In this document: piece after piece, positions 8,715 through 17,245 of the stretch
Position numbering within the stretch: position 1 is the stretch's first letter
Layout: each line of letters begins with the position of its first letter
Assembly (NCBI GenBank): GCA_040881985.1
Contig: JBBECE010000014.1
Coordinates: 62,001-126,000 of the forward strand
DNA length: 64,000 bases
Origin: JBBECE01 sp040881985
Lineage (GTDB): Bacteria; Pseudomonadota; Alphaproteobacteria; Rhizobiales; Devosiaceae
Direction: 5' to 3'
Program-made: the position numbers and the translations under genes
The notes under the pieces: generated by a model
The model's input: only the letters and a program-made list of their open reading frames with translations
Databases searched by the model: none
What the model was told of the DNA's origin: nothing

Positions 8715-9455
8715 CTAGCGGGACTTCTTGTCCGCCTTGGGCTTGTCTTCCTTTTTGTCGGCTTTGGCTTCCTCAGCCGGAACGGCTCCGGCTTCCCCTT
8801 CGGCTGCTAGACCTTCGGCCAGCACGCCCGCCTCGACGGCTGCAGCGGCGGCCTTGACGGCGGCCTCGGCGGCTTCTTCCTCTTCGGACTTGAAGGCGGA
8901 CGGGGCGGCGATGGTGGCGATAGTGAAGTCGCGGCCAGTGATCGTCAGCCGGACGTCCTCGGGCAGGGCGATCGCCGAAATATGGACGCTATCGCCGATG
9001 TCGAGCCCGGTTAGGTCGAAGGTAAAGGATTCCGGAATCGCCTCGGCCGGCACGGTCACCTCGACGGTGTGGCGGACGATATTGAGCACGCCGCCGCGCT
9101 TGAGGCCCTGAGACTCGCCCTCGTTGACGAACCGAACCGGCACGTCGACGGTAATCCGCGAGGTCTTCGAGACCCTGAGGAAGTCGACATGCATAATGAG
9201 ATCGCGGACCGGCTCGCGCTGGTAGTCGCGCGGCAGAACGCGGAGCGCCTTGCCGTCGACCTCTAGGGTGATGACGTGACTGAGGAACCCGCCGGCCTGA
9301 ATGGCCTGGGCGGTGTCGTGATACTTCAGCACGACGGGGACGGGGGGTTGATTGTCGCCGTAAACGACGGCAGGCACGAGACCTTGACGACGCAGGCTGC
9401 GGGCGGCCCCCTTGCCCACCCGCTCCCGCGCCGTAGCCTTCAACTCAGCGCTCAT
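8715..9455 (-). CDS. rplY: 50S ribosomal protein L25/general stress protein Ctc
   Basis: This 246-residue long form (Ctc) of L25 binds 5S rRNA. It starts MSAELKATARERVGKGAARS and has the beta-domain VPAVVYGDNQPPVPV. The C-terminal 60 residues are Ala/Glu/Lys rich, as in other alphaproteobacteria. I prefer the ATG at 9455 to the in-frame TTG four codons upstream because GGAGAG sits at the right distance. It lies 138 bases after prs and just before pth. Confidence 0.95.
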   Translation of the reverse strand: MSAELKATARERVGKGAARSLRRQGLVPAVVYGDNQPPVPVVLKYHDTAQAIQAGGFLSHVITLEVDGKALRVLPRDYQREPVRDLIMHVDFLRVSKTSRITVDVPVRFVNEGESQGLKRGGVLNIVRHTVEVTVPAEAIPESFTFDLTGLDIGDSVHISAIALPEDVRLTITGRDFTIATIAAPSAFKSEEEEAAEAAVKAAAAAVEAGVLAEGLAAEGEAGAVPAEEAKADKKEDKPKADKKSR

Positions 9456-9593
9456 GAAGCTCTCCAAACCGCCTGGGTGCGACGCAGGCCCCGATGGCCC
9501 GATCGCGCGCCGACATCCTCCAGGGGTGCACGCGGCGCTTCAAGGGGCGCTGTATAGTCCGGCGGGGAAACCGGGGCAAGGGGCCGGGGCGGC

Positions 9594-10526
9594 TCAGTCG
9601 AAGAGCGTGGAGACCGATTGTTCGTGGGCGGTGCGGGAGATGGCTTCGCCCATCAGCCGGGCGATGGAGAGAACCCTGATATTGGGCGACTGCCGGATCA
9701 GCTCGGTCTCGGCGATCGAGTCGGTGATGACGAGCTGCTTGAGACGCGAATTGCCGACCAGCGTTGCCGCTCCGTTCGAGAGCACACCGTGGGTAATGTA
9801 GGCGCAGACTTCGCTCGCCCCTGCCTCAAGCAGAGCGTCGGCGGCGTTGATGAGCGTGCCGCCGGAATCGACGATGTCATCGATGAGGACGCAGGATTGG
9901 CCGGCGACCTCGCCGATGATGTTCATGACTTCCGAGACCCCGGCGCGCTGCCGGCGCTTGTCGACGATGGCAAGCGGCACGCCGAGCCGGCTGGCGACGT
10001 TGCGGGCGCGGACCACCCCGCCGACGTCCGGCGAGACGACCATGACGTTGGCCTGGTCGAACTTCTGCTGGATGTCGCGGACGATGACCGGAGCGGCATA
10101 GAGGTTGTCGCATGGAATGTCGAAGAAACCCTGGATCTGGCCGGAATGCAGATCGAGTGTGAGGATACGGTTGGCACCGGCCTTGGTGATGAGATTGGCG
10201 ACGAGTTTGGCCGAGATCGGGGTGCGGCCGGAGGAGCGCCGGTCCTGCCGCGCATAGCCGAAATAGGGGACGACCGCGGTGATCCGGCGCGCCGACGAGC
10301 GGCGCAGCGCGTCGAGCAGGATCAGCAGCTCCATCAGATTGTCGTTGGCGGGGTAGGAGGTCGATTGGATGACGAAGACATCCTCGCCGCGGACGTTTTC
10401 CTTGATCTCGACGAAGATCTCGTTGTCGGCAAAGCGCCGCACGTCGCAATCGGTCAGCCGGGTCTTGAGATATTTCGCCACGGCTTCCGCGAGCGGGCGG
10501 TTGCCGTTTCCCGTCACCAGTTTCAT
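9594..10526 (-). CDS. prs: Ribose-phosphate pyrophosphokinase
   Basis: This 310-residue enzyme makes PRPP from ribose 5-phosphate and ATP, the precursor for purines, pyrimidines, His and Trp (and the co-substrate of Apt encoded at 4759). Motifs: FADNEIFVEIKENVRGEDVF, PYFGYARQDRR, DLHSGQIQGFFDIPCDNLYA, VSPDVGGVVRAR and the PRPP loop LIDDIVDSGGTL. Full length, with no anomalies. Confidence 0.97.
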   Translation of the reverse strand: MKLVTGNGNRPLAEAVAKYLKTRLTDCDVRRFADNEIFVEIKENVRGEDVFVIQSTSYPANDNLMELLILLDALRRSSARRITAVVPYFGYARQDRRSSGRTPISAKLVANLITKAGANRILTLDLHSGQIQGFFDIPCDNLYAAPVIVRDIQQKFDQANVMVVSPDVGGVVRARNVASRLGVPLAIVDKRRQRAGVSEVMNIIGEVAGQSCVLIDDIVDSGGTLINAADALLEAGASEVCAYITHGVLSNGAATLVGNSRLKQLVITDSIAETELIRQSPNIRVLSIARLMGEAISRTAHEQSVSTLFD

Positions 10527-10726
10527 GACTGAACCCGCGTCCCCGCGCTACGCGCCGCCTTACGCCGGCGACAGCCGGCCGCCGTTGCGCTTCCCCATAG
10601 ACCGTCCCCCGGCGCGGTTCAACCGCATGATGCACCCTGGTCAAAGGATTTCGACCCTTTGCGGCAAAACGAGGCGGAAACAGGGGCTTGCCGGCGAAGG
10701 CGGAGACGCCGATTCAACCACGTCGT

Positions 10727-11494
10727 TCAGGGCAGGAGGGCAATGACCGCAAGCTGGCGGCCGCATCCCGTGCCCCGGTGGGTGGCGAGCCGATGCGAGA
10801 AATAGCGATCGGGACTGGCATAGGTACAGCCGCCGACGAGCTCCGGGGCGACGATGCCTTCGCCTTCGAGCAGGTCGAGGACGAAACGGGGCAAGTCGAA
10901 ATGTTCGCGCCCCCCAGCGGGCGTTGAGAGATATCTCGCGTTGGCCGGGTCGCGGGCGAGCAGGGCCCCCGCCCAGTCGGGGCCGACCTCGTAGTTGGCC
11001 GCGCTGATGGCGGGGCCGATGGCGGCGCGGATGCGGGCGGGCTCGGCGCCCAGGTCGAGCATCGCCGCGATCGTTGCGCCGACAATGCCACCGACCGCGC
11101 CGCGCCAGCCGGCGTGGCACGCCCCGATCACCTTTGCCCGGGGGTCGGCGAGGAGGATCGGAACGCAGTCGGCGGTCAGGATTCCAAGGGCGAGACCGGG
11201 CGTGGCGGCGACGAGGCCGTCAACCGGCGGACGTCGGTCCTCGGGGAAGGGGGCGCTCACTGCGATCGCCTCGCTGCTGTGCATCTGCCGCGCGATGGCG
11301 AGCGAGGCGACCCCGATCGCTGCCAGAATCGTCGCGCGATTGTCGGCGACGGATTTCGGCGCGTCGCCCTGACTGAAGGAACAGTTGAGCGAGGCGAATG
11401 GGCCGGTCGAAACCCCGCCCCGCCGTCCGAAGAAGGCATGGGTCACGCCCGGCAGGCCGGACAGGATCGCGGCAGTTTCGGCGCGCGGAATCAC
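10727..11494 (-). CDS. pgeF: Peptidoglycan editing factor PgeF / purine nucleoside phosphorylase (YfiH family)
   Basis: This 255-residue protein belongs to the DUF152/laccase-fold family, whose members act on purine nucleosides and, in E. coli, keep peptidoglycan stems correct. Metal-site motifs are present: QMHSSEAIAV, TADCVPILLAD and CHAGWRGAVGGI. Its ATG overlaps the midA stop codon (11491-11494). The 200 bases between it and prs hold only a short inverted repeat (CAAAGG/CCTTTG) that I cannot assign. Confidence 0.93.
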   Translation of the reverse strand: MIPRAETAAILSGLPGVTHAFFGRRGGVSTGPFASLNCSFSQGDAPKSVADNRATILAAIGVASLAIARQMHSSEAIAVSAPFPEDRRPPVDGLVAATPGLALGILTADCVPILLADPRAKVIGACHAGWRGAVGGIVGATIAAMLDLGAEPARIRAAIGPAISAANYEVGPDWAGALLARDPANARYLSTPAGGREHFDLPRFVLDLLEGEGIVAPELVGGCTYASPDRYFSHRLATHRGTGCGRQLAVIALLP

Positions 11495-12582
11495 CCTTTT
11501 CCGAACGGATATGGGGCGAGACCGGGGGACGTGATGCAGAGGACCTTGAACAGCGCGCCCATGTGGTCGCCTGCGGTCAGACGCCGCAAGTCGGCCGTGA
11601 TCGATTCGGCATCGACGGGATTGGTCGCGCCGAGGGCGCGGGCGCGCGGCACGATCCCCATGGCGGCGAGGAATTGCGCCTGGGTGAGGAGGGGGCGGGG
11701 GACCACGCCTGCCTGCCGTGCCGCCCGGGCGAGCGCCTCGAAATCGACATGAGCGGTCAGGTCCGCCTCGCCCGGCCGCGCCAACGGATCGGCGAAGGCG
11801 TGACGCTCGACGGCCTGGAACGTCTCCCCCGTCCTGGTTTCGGCATAGCCATAATCGATGATCAAGACGGTGCCTTTGCGCTTCGCCAATCGCCCCGCCA
11901 ACGTCGACATCGTGGCTTCGGCGGCAAGGCCCGCCTCCCAGACCGTGCCGATGGCGCTCGAGCGCACCGCCTCGGGCAACGCGCGGCGCGGGAGGGCGAG
12001 CGGCGAAGGCCCAAATCGGCGTTTGCCGTCAACAAGCCCGACAAGGCGTTCATGCCAACCGTCAGCCAGTTTCTGAAACTGCTTGATCGGAAGGACATCG
12101 TAGAATTCATTGGCGACGACGATAAGCGGCGGACCTTCAGGATTGATGTTGTCGACCGAGGCGCACCAGACCGGCACGACGGGCGCTAGTTTTTCGCGCT
12201 GCGCGGCGATCAGCGGCTCGCTGGTCTCGACCAGCAGCAGCCGCATTGCCTCGATGAGGCCCGGCGGACCGGATGCCACGCGCAGGATGTCGCTCATCAG
12301 CGTTCCGCGCCCGGGTCCCAATTCCACCAGATCGAAGCGGTCGGGTTGACCCAGCGCTTGCCAGGCGCTGGCGACGAATGCGCCGATCATCTCGCCGAAC
12401 ATTTGCGAAATTTCCGGGGCGGTGACGAAATCGCCTGCCCGGCCGAAGGGATCGCGGGTGCGATAATAGCCGAACGTCGGGTGGCCGAGGCAGAGCGACA
12501 TGTAGGTCGAGAGCGACATCGGGCCGGCGGCGCGGATCTGCGCGTCGATCAGTGCGCCGAGGCTGGCAGGCGCCTCACTCAC
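11491..12582 (-). CDS. SAM-dependent methyltransferase, MidA/NDUFAF7 family
   Basis: This 363-residue DUF185 protein is related to mitochondrial NDUFAF7, which methylates an arginine of a complex I subunit. It has YMSLCLGHPTFGYYRTRDPFG, GDFVTAPEISQMFGEMIG and the SAM-binding LVELGPGRGTLMSDILR. In alphaproteobacteria it is nearly always coupled to lgt and pgeF, as here: the start overlaps lgt by 8 bases and the stop overlaps pgeF. The substrate in bacteria is unproven. Confidence 0.92.
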   Translation of the reverse strand: MSEAPASLGALIDAQIRAAGPMSLSTYMSLCLGHPTFGYYRTRDPFGRAGDFVTAPEISQMFGEMIGAFVASAWQALGQPDRFDLVELGPGRGTLMSDILRVASGPPGLIEAMRLLLVETSEPLIAAQREKLAPVVPVWCASVDNINPEGPPLIVVANEFYDVLPIKQFQKLADGWHERLVGLVDGKRRFGPSPLALPRRALPEAVRSSAIGTVWEAGLAAEATMSTLAGRLAKRKGTVLIIDYGYAETRTGETFQAVERHAFADPLARPGEADLTAHVDFEALARAARQAGVVPRPLLTQAQFLAAMGIVPRARALGATNPVDAESITADLRRLTAGDHMGALFKVLCITSPGLAPYPFGKG

Positions 12583-13390
12583 GGCGCTGTTTCCGAGGGC
12601 CTGACACGGCGATCAGCCAGACCCCGGCCAGCAGCACCGGGAAAGAATAGATCATCCCCATGGTCAGCCAGCCGCCATAGAGATAGCCGATATGGGCGTC
12701 GGGCTCGCGGACGGTCTCGACGAGGATGCGGGAAAGCCCATAGCCGATGCCGAATAGGCCAGCGGTCAGACCCGGCCGGCGCAAGCTCAGGCGCATGTGG
12801 GTCGCGTAACGAAGCACGAGGAACAACAGGATGCCCTCGAGCCCCGCTTCGTAGAGCTGGGTCGGGTGGCGCGGTTCCGGCCCGCCGGCGGGAAAGACGA
12901 TCCCCCAGGGCAATTGCGTCTCCCTTCCGTAGAGCTCGCCATTGATGAAATTGCCAACCCGTCCGGCGAAGAGCCCGATCGGGGAGATCGCCCCCATCAG
13001 GTCGAGGGCGGAGAGCACCGAGGATTTGTTGCGGCGGCCGATGAAGTAGACCGCAAGGCAGAGCCCGATCAGCCCGCCATGAAAGGACATGCCGCCCTGC
13101 CAGGTCATGACGATTTCGGCGGGGTGGGCGGCAAAGTAGAGGGGATTGTAAAAGAGCACATAGCCCGCCCGACCGCCGACGACGATGCCGACGACCGCCC
13201 AGAACAGGAAATCGAGCCATTGCGCCGGGGTGAAAGGCGGGGTCGAGTTAAGCCAGAGCGGGCGCTGGTCGACCAGCAGCCGTCCATAGAGCCAGGCAAT
13301 GCCGATGCCGACGATGTAACCGAGCGCGTACCAGCGAATCGCCAGCGGGCCGATGGAGAAGGCGACGGGGTCGATTTCGGGGAAAATCAC
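12575..13390 (-). CDS. lgt: Prolipoprotein diacylglyceryl transferase
   Basis: This 271-residue inner-membrane enzyme attaches diacylglycerol to the lipobox cysteine. It is highly hydrophobic with about seven helices and shows the family signature GGMSFHGGLIGLCLAV and GRVGNFINGELYGR. C-terminal helices include GYGLSRILVETVREPD. It is the first gene of the lgt-midA-pgeF operon. Lipoprotein substrates are encoded nearby, for example at 4271. Confidence 0.97.
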   Translation of the reverse strand: MIFPEIDPVAFSIGPLAIRWYALGYIVGIGIAWLYGRLLVDQRPLWLNSTPPFTPAQWLDFLFWAVVGIVVGGRAGYVLFYNPLYFAAHPAEIVMTWQGGMSFHGGLIGLCLAVYFIGRRNKSSVLSALDLMGAISPIGLFAGRVGNFINGELYGRETQLPWGIVFPAGGPEPRHPTQLYEAGLEGILLFLVLRYATHMRLSLRRPGLTAGLFGIGYGLSRILVETVREPDAHIGYLYGGWLTMGMIYSFPVLLAGVWLIAVSGPRKQRRE

Positions 13391-13518
13391 TGAGCCTCGC
13401 GGCGCATCTCTGGAAGGCCGGCAATGTGCAGAGGCGGCGGCCTCTGGTCAAGGCGCGGCCGGCCGCCTATATCCAGTGTCACGGCCCGCGGGCAGGCCGG
13501 CAAGAGGGGTCTTCCACG

Positions 13519-13770
13519 ATGGACCAGGGCAGCAAGATTCTCGACGATCTCGGCCGGCTGATGAACGAGGCGGCCGGAGTGGCGGATGGTATCCGCCGCG
13601 AGGTCGAGACCGCAGTGCGCTCGCAGATGGAGCGGATTGTCGCCGACCTCGATCTCGTCAAGCGAGACGATTTCGAGGCGCTCCGGGAACTCGTCCGCAA
13701 CCAGACCGATGAAATCGCCAAGCTCCGCAAAGAGCTCGACGCCCTGAAATCCAGGAAAAAGAGCGGCTGA
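13519..13770 (+). CDS. ubiK: Ubiquinone biosynthesis accessory factor UbiK (BMFP/YqiC family)
   Basis: This 83-residue protein helps aerobic ubiquinone synthesis by binding the UbiJ lipid-carrier protein. The sequence has an amphipathic N-terminal half (ILDDLGRLMNEAAGVADGI) and a C-terminal coiled coil (FEALRELVRNQTDEIAKLRKE). GAGGGG 9 bases upstream supports the ATG at 13519. It is divergent from lgt, a common alphaproteobacterial arrangement. It feeds the same quinone pool used by PetABC. Confidence 0.88.
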   Translation: MDQGSKILDDLGRLMNEAAGVADGIRREVETAVRSQMERIVADLDLVKRDDFEALRELVRNQTDEIAKLRKELDALKSRKKSG

Positions 13771-13803
13771 CTCCCCGGATTTCGTGCCGAATCGGGTCTT
13801 CGG

Positions 13804-13819
13804 TTAAGCGCCCGTTAAC
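13804..13819 (+). promoter_or_regulatory. Perfect CtrA-type binding site
   Basis: TTAA-GCGCCCG-TTAAC fits the full CtrA consensus TTAA-N7-TTAAC. It lies 34 bases after ubiK and about 230 bases before ybjN, in a 280-base intergenic stretch. CtrA is the cell-cycle response regulator of alphaproteobacteria. It would most naturally control the ybjN-proC-csaA transcript. The match is exact, but binding is inferred. Confidence 0.6.
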
Positions 13820-14050
13820 TCCTCTGGGCGGATCATCCACAAGGAAAACTCGGTCCAGGGCCGGGGCTGCGTGTCCGCTTTGGGGGCCCGGTGTAGGATG
13901 GGAACGCCGCAGAGATTCGCGGCGGGGTACCCGGCGGGACCGATGGGCATTCCGGCCGGACAGTCGGAACGTAGGCGTTGCGTGAGTCGTTCGGCGGCCG
14001 CTGAGGCGCCTGTCGAACCGGTGTGAACTCGAGCGTTGCGGGGGCCCGTC

Positions 14051-14551
14051 ATGTCGCTTCTTGAACTGGAACTTGAGCGTACCGTCCACCCGGTCGATAT
14101 CATCGAGCATATCGCCTCGATCAGCGACTGGACCTTCGAGCGGCAGGACGCCGACGAGATCTCGATCTCGGTCAGGGGCGGCTGGAGCGACTATCATGTG
14201 TCCTTCACCTGGATGGAGGATATCGAGGCGCTGCACTTGGCATGCGCTTTCGACCTCAAGGTGCCCGAGGCAAGGCGCACCGAAGTCAAACAGCTGATCA
14301 CGCTGATCAACGAACAACTCTGGATCGGGCATTTCGACATCTGGTCGAAGGAATCGATGGTCCTCTTCCGCAACTCGCACATGCTATCGGGCGGGGCGGA
14401 AGTCTCCCCCACGCAGTGCGAGGCGTTGATGAAATCGGCGGTCGAGGCCTGCGACCAGTATTACCAGGCCTTTCAGTTCACCGTCTGGGCCGGCAAGTGC
14501 GCAACCGAATCGCTTGCCCACGTCATGTTCGAAACGGTCGGCGAAGCGTGA
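14051..14551 (+). CDS. YbjN domain-containing protein
   Basis: This 166-residue protein belongs to the YbjN family (DUF1790 in older annotation), conserved in alphaproteobacteria next to proC. It shows the type III-chaperone-like core: WTFERQDADEISISV, YHVSFTWMEDIEALHLACAF, and EQLWIGHFDIW. Function is not established; YbjN-type proteins have been linked to stress and motility. The ATG at 14051 is selected because similarity begins there. Its stop overlaps the proC GTG by 4 bases. Confidence 0.85.
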   Translation: MSLLELELERTVHPVDIIEHIASISDWTFERQDADEISISVRGGWSDYHVSFTWMEDIEALHLACAFDLKVPEARRTEVKQLITLINEQLWIGHFDIWSKESMVLFRNSHMLSGGAEVSPTQCEALMKSAVEACDQYYQAFQFTVWAGKCATESLAHVMFETVGEA

Positions 14552-15363
14552 ACCTTGCCGAGGCTTCGCCGATTACTCTGATCGGCGCGGGCAGGATGGG
14601 CGGGGCACTGGCGCGCGGCTGGATCGCGGGCGGATTGCCCGCTTCCGGCCTGACGCTGGTCGAGCCGGCCCCGAGCCCCGAGATTAAGCAATTCGCCAAA
14701 ACCGCCGGCATCGCGTTGCTGTCCAAAGCGCCGGTGAAGCCGGCGCGAGTGCTCGTCATGGCGGTCAAGCCGCAGATCATCGGTGAAGCGATGGCGAAGG
14801 CAAAAACCTCGGTCGGCGCCTCTACCATGGTGCTTTCCATCGCCGCGGGAGTGACGGTCGCGGCGCTCAGCGCCGGGCTCGGCACCGAGCGGGTGGTGCG
14901 GACTATGCCGAACACGCCGGCGCAGATCGGCAAGGGAGTTGCAGGAGTCTTCGCGGCGCCGGGGGCGACGGTCAAGGACCGGTCGATCGCGCGGGCGCTG
15001 CTCAAGGCAGCGGGCGAAGCGGTCTGGGTCGAGCGGGAAAGCGACCTCGATATCGTCACCGCCGTCTCCGGCTCTGGGCCGGCCTATGTCTTCCATCTGG
15101 TCGAGGCGATGGCGGCGGCGGGCGTCGCCGAGGGGCTCGACGAGTCGACCGCGATGATGCTGGCGCGGCAGACGGTGATCGGGGCCGCGGCGTTGCTCGC
15201 GGCGGACGTGGCGTCGGCGGCCGAGCTCAGGCAGAACGTGACCTCGCCGGGCGGCACGACCGCCGCGGCGCTGAAGGTGTTGATGGGGGAGCGGGGCCTG
15301 ACCCCGCTGATGAAGCGGGCGATCGCGGCGGCGCGGCGGCGCTCGGCGGAGCTCGGCCGGTGA
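14548..15363 (+). CDS. proC: Pyrroline-5-carboxylate reductase
   Basis: This 271-residue enzyme performs the last step of proline synthesis with NAD(P)H. It has the Rossmann motif ITLIGAGRMGGALARGW, VMAVKPQIIGE, VVRTMPNTPAQIGKG and the catalytic C-terminal AVSGSGPAYVFHLVEAM plus NVTSPGGTTAAAL. The start is a GTG inside the end of ybjN, and the stop overlaps the csaA start (GTGA), so the three genes are tightly coupled. Confidence 0.96.
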   Translation: MNLAEASPITLIGAGRMGGALARGWIAGGLPASGLTLVEPAPSPEIKQFAKTAGIALLSKAPVKPARVLVMAVKPQIIGEAMAKAKTSVGASTMVLSIAAGVTVAALSAGLGTERVVRTMPNTPAQIGKGVAGVFAAPGATVKDRSIARALLKAAGEAVWVERESDLDIVTAVSGSGPAYVFHLVEAMAAAGVAEGLDESTAMMLARQTVIGAAALLAADVASAAELRQNVTSPGGTTAAALKVLMGERGLTPLMKRAIAAARRRSAELGR

Positions 15364-15701
15364 GCGAGACGATCGCTTATGCCGACTTCGAGAAGGTCGA
15401 CATTCGTTCGGGCACCGTCATCGAGGCGCGAAGCTTTCCCGGGGCGCGCAAACCCGCCTATGTGCTGCTGATCGATTTCGGCGCCGGCATCGGGGTGAAG
15501 AAGAGCGCGGCCCAGATCACCGTCCATTACACCCCCGAAACACTGGTCGGACTGCAGGTGATGGCGGTCGTCAATTTCCTGCCGCGGCAGATCGGCCCGA
15601 TCCGTTCGGAGGTATTGATTCTCGGCTTCGAAGACGAGGCCGGCGAGATCGTCCTGGCACTGACCGAACGAGGCGTGCCGAACGGTCGGAAGCTATTGTG
15701 A
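15360..15701 (+). CDS. csaA: CsaA-like tRNA-binding protein
   Basis: This 113-residue OB-fold protein is of the CsaA/Arc1 tRNA-binding type, proposed as an export-related chaperone. Family segments: FEKVDIRSGTVIEAR, KKSAAQITVHYTPE, LQVMAVVNFLPRQIGPIRSE and LTERGVPNGRKLL. It starts with GTG overlapping the proC stop. The 3' end overlaps the convergent MarR gene by 9 bases. Confidence 0.9.
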   Translation: MSETIAYADFEKVDIRSGTVIEARSFPGARKPAYVLLIDFGAGIGVKKSAAQITVHYTPETLVGLQVMAVVNFLPRQIGPIRSEVLILGFEDEAGEIVLALTERGVPNGRKLL

Positions 15702-16226
15702 TTTCAGCATCGCGGTGAGGCCGAGCCCGTCAAGGACAGGCCGGTCGGACGGCTCGATCATGTTGGCGAGGAACTGGCTGACCATCCGGCGCGAGCCTTC
15801 CGGCATGGAGGACAACGCCGCCTCGATCCGGTTCGCCTGCAGACGCGACAGAGTCTCGAAGAATACCCGGCCCTTCTGGGTCGGAAACAGCAACCGCTGG
15901 CGGCGGTCAGTCTCGCCCGGATGCTGATCGATGTGGCCGCTGGCGACCAGCTGGCGAAGGACCCGCGCGAGCGACTGCTTGGTGATCCGCAAGATGTCGA
16001 GGAGTTCGGCAACGGTCATGCCCGGCTTGCGGTTGACGAAATACAACACCCGGTGATGGGCGCGACCCATGCCCTGGGTCTCGAGAAGCGCATCGGCATC
16101 GCGGACAAAGTCGCGATAGGCGAAAAACAACAGTCCCATCAGCTCGAAAGGCATCGGGGTGCCGTCCCCGGAGCGGGTCCGCTCACTTATGTCAGTAGTA
16201 TTGACATGTATTGGGGTCGATGCCAT
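15693..16226 (-). CDS. MarR-family transcriptional regulator (PetP-like)
   Basis: This 177-residue winged-helix regulator has core segments LLFFAYRDFVRD, MGRAHHRVLYFVNRKPGMTVAELLDIL and ITKQSLARVLRQLV, followed by a wing with GETDRRQRLLFP. This pattern resembles the Rhodobacter PetP type. It is divergent from ilvE, a pairing seen in other alphaproteobacteria. Two ATG starts are possible: 16226, used here, or 16154 (MPFELMG). If the shorter start is real, the palindrome at 16189-16207 becomes intergenic and a likely operator. Confidence 0.85.
   Translation of the reverse strand: MASTPIHVNTTDISERTRSGDGTPMPFELMGLLFFAYRDFVRDADALLETQGMGRAHHRVLYFVNRKPGMTVAELLDILRITKQSLARVLRQLVASGHIDQHPGETDRRQRLLFPTQKGRVFFETLSRLQANRIEAALSSMPEGSRRMVSQFLANMIEPSDRPVLDGLGLTAMLKSQ
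16189..16207. promoter_or_regulatory. Palindrome, putative MarR operator
   Basis: ATGTCA and TGACAT flank a 7-base AT-rich centre (GTAGTAT). It lies between the alternative MarR starts and about 145 bases upstream of ilvE. MarR proteins bind such symmetric sites, usually beside their own gene. The assignment is inference. Confidence 0.45.
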
Positions 16227-16351
16227 TGTTCCGCCCATGGGCCGAAGGTCGCCGGACTTATCCCAACTCTGTTTGGGTTTGCCAAGGGCCGGGCCGCCAG
16301 CGCATGATGCGCCGGTTGACAGCCCCGCAGGTTCGCAGGTGGAGGCAGGAG

Positions 16352-17242
16352 ATGGCAGGCATTCCGCTCGATCAGCGTGACGGCTGGATCTGGTTCGACG
16401 GCGCACTCGTCGACTGGAAAAAGGCGAACATCCATGTCCTCACCCACGCGCTGCACTACGCCTCCGCCGTCTTCGAGGGGCAACGCGCCTATGGCGGGGA
16501 GGTCTACAAGCTGCGCCAGCATACCGAGCGGCTGATCCATTCGGCGAAGACCCTTGACTTCGAGATTCCGTTTACGGCAGAGGTGATCGACGAGGCCTGT
16601 CACGAGGTGCTGAAAAGGAACAAACTCTCCGACGCCTATATGCGCCCGATCGCCTGGCGCGGGTCGACCGAACTCGGACTCTACGCGCGCGGCAATCCCG
16701 TGCATCTCGCCATCGCCGCCTGGGAATGGCCGAGCTATTTCAAGCCCGAGGAACGGCTGAAAGGTATTCGCCTCACAGTCTCCGCTTGGCGGCGGCCGGC
16801 GCCAGATACGGCGCCCTTCGCGGCGAAGGCGGCGGGGCTCTATATGATCTGCACGCTGTCGAAGCACGCGGCGACCGACAAGGGATACACGGACGCGCTG
16901 ATGCTCGACTATCGCGGCCTCGTTGCCGAGGCGACGGGCGCCAACATTTTCTTTCATCGTAAGGGCGAACTGCATACGCCGACCCCGGATTGTTTCCTCG
17001 ACGGCATCACCCGCCAGACGGTGATTTCGCTGGCCAAGGCGCGCGGGTTAAAGGTCATCGAACGGGCGATCATGCCGCAGGAAATATCGCAGTTCGACGA
17101 GTGTTTCCTCACCGGCACCGCGGCGGAGGTGACCCCGGTCGCCGAGATCGACCAGTACCGGTTCAAGCCCGGGGAAGTCTGCCGGGCGATGATGGACGCC
17201 TATTCCGCGGAAGTGCAGCCCCATCGGGCGGCGGCGGAATAG
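16352..17242 (+). CDS. ilvE: Branched-chain amino acid aminotransferase
   Basis: This 296-residue class IV (D-amino-acid-transaminase-fold) PLP enzyme is predicted to interconvert Val/Leu/Ile and their keto acids. Signatures: VLTHALHYASAVFEGQRAY, SKHAATDKGYTDALMLD (PLP lysine region), VAEATGANIFF and TPDCFLDGITRQTVISLA. A strong GGAGGCAGGAG directly precedes the ATG at 16352; the longer open frame upstream has no similarity. It is divergent from the MarR gene. Confidence 0.93.
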   Translation: MAGIPLDQRDGWIWFDGALVDWKKANIHVLTHALHYASAVFEGQRAYGGEVYKLRQHTERLIHSAKTLDFEIPFTAEVIDEACHEVLKRNKLSDAYMRPIAWRGSTELGLYARGNPVHLAIAAWEWPSYFKPEERLKGIRLTVSAWRRPAPDTAPFAAKAAGLYMICTLSKHAATDKGYTDALMLDYRGLVAEATGANIFFHRKGELHTPTPDCFLDGITRQTVISLAKARGLKVIERAIMPQEISQFDECFLTGTAAEVTPVAEIDQYRFKPGEVCRAMMDAYSAEVQPHRAAAE

Positions 17243-17245
17243 GTC

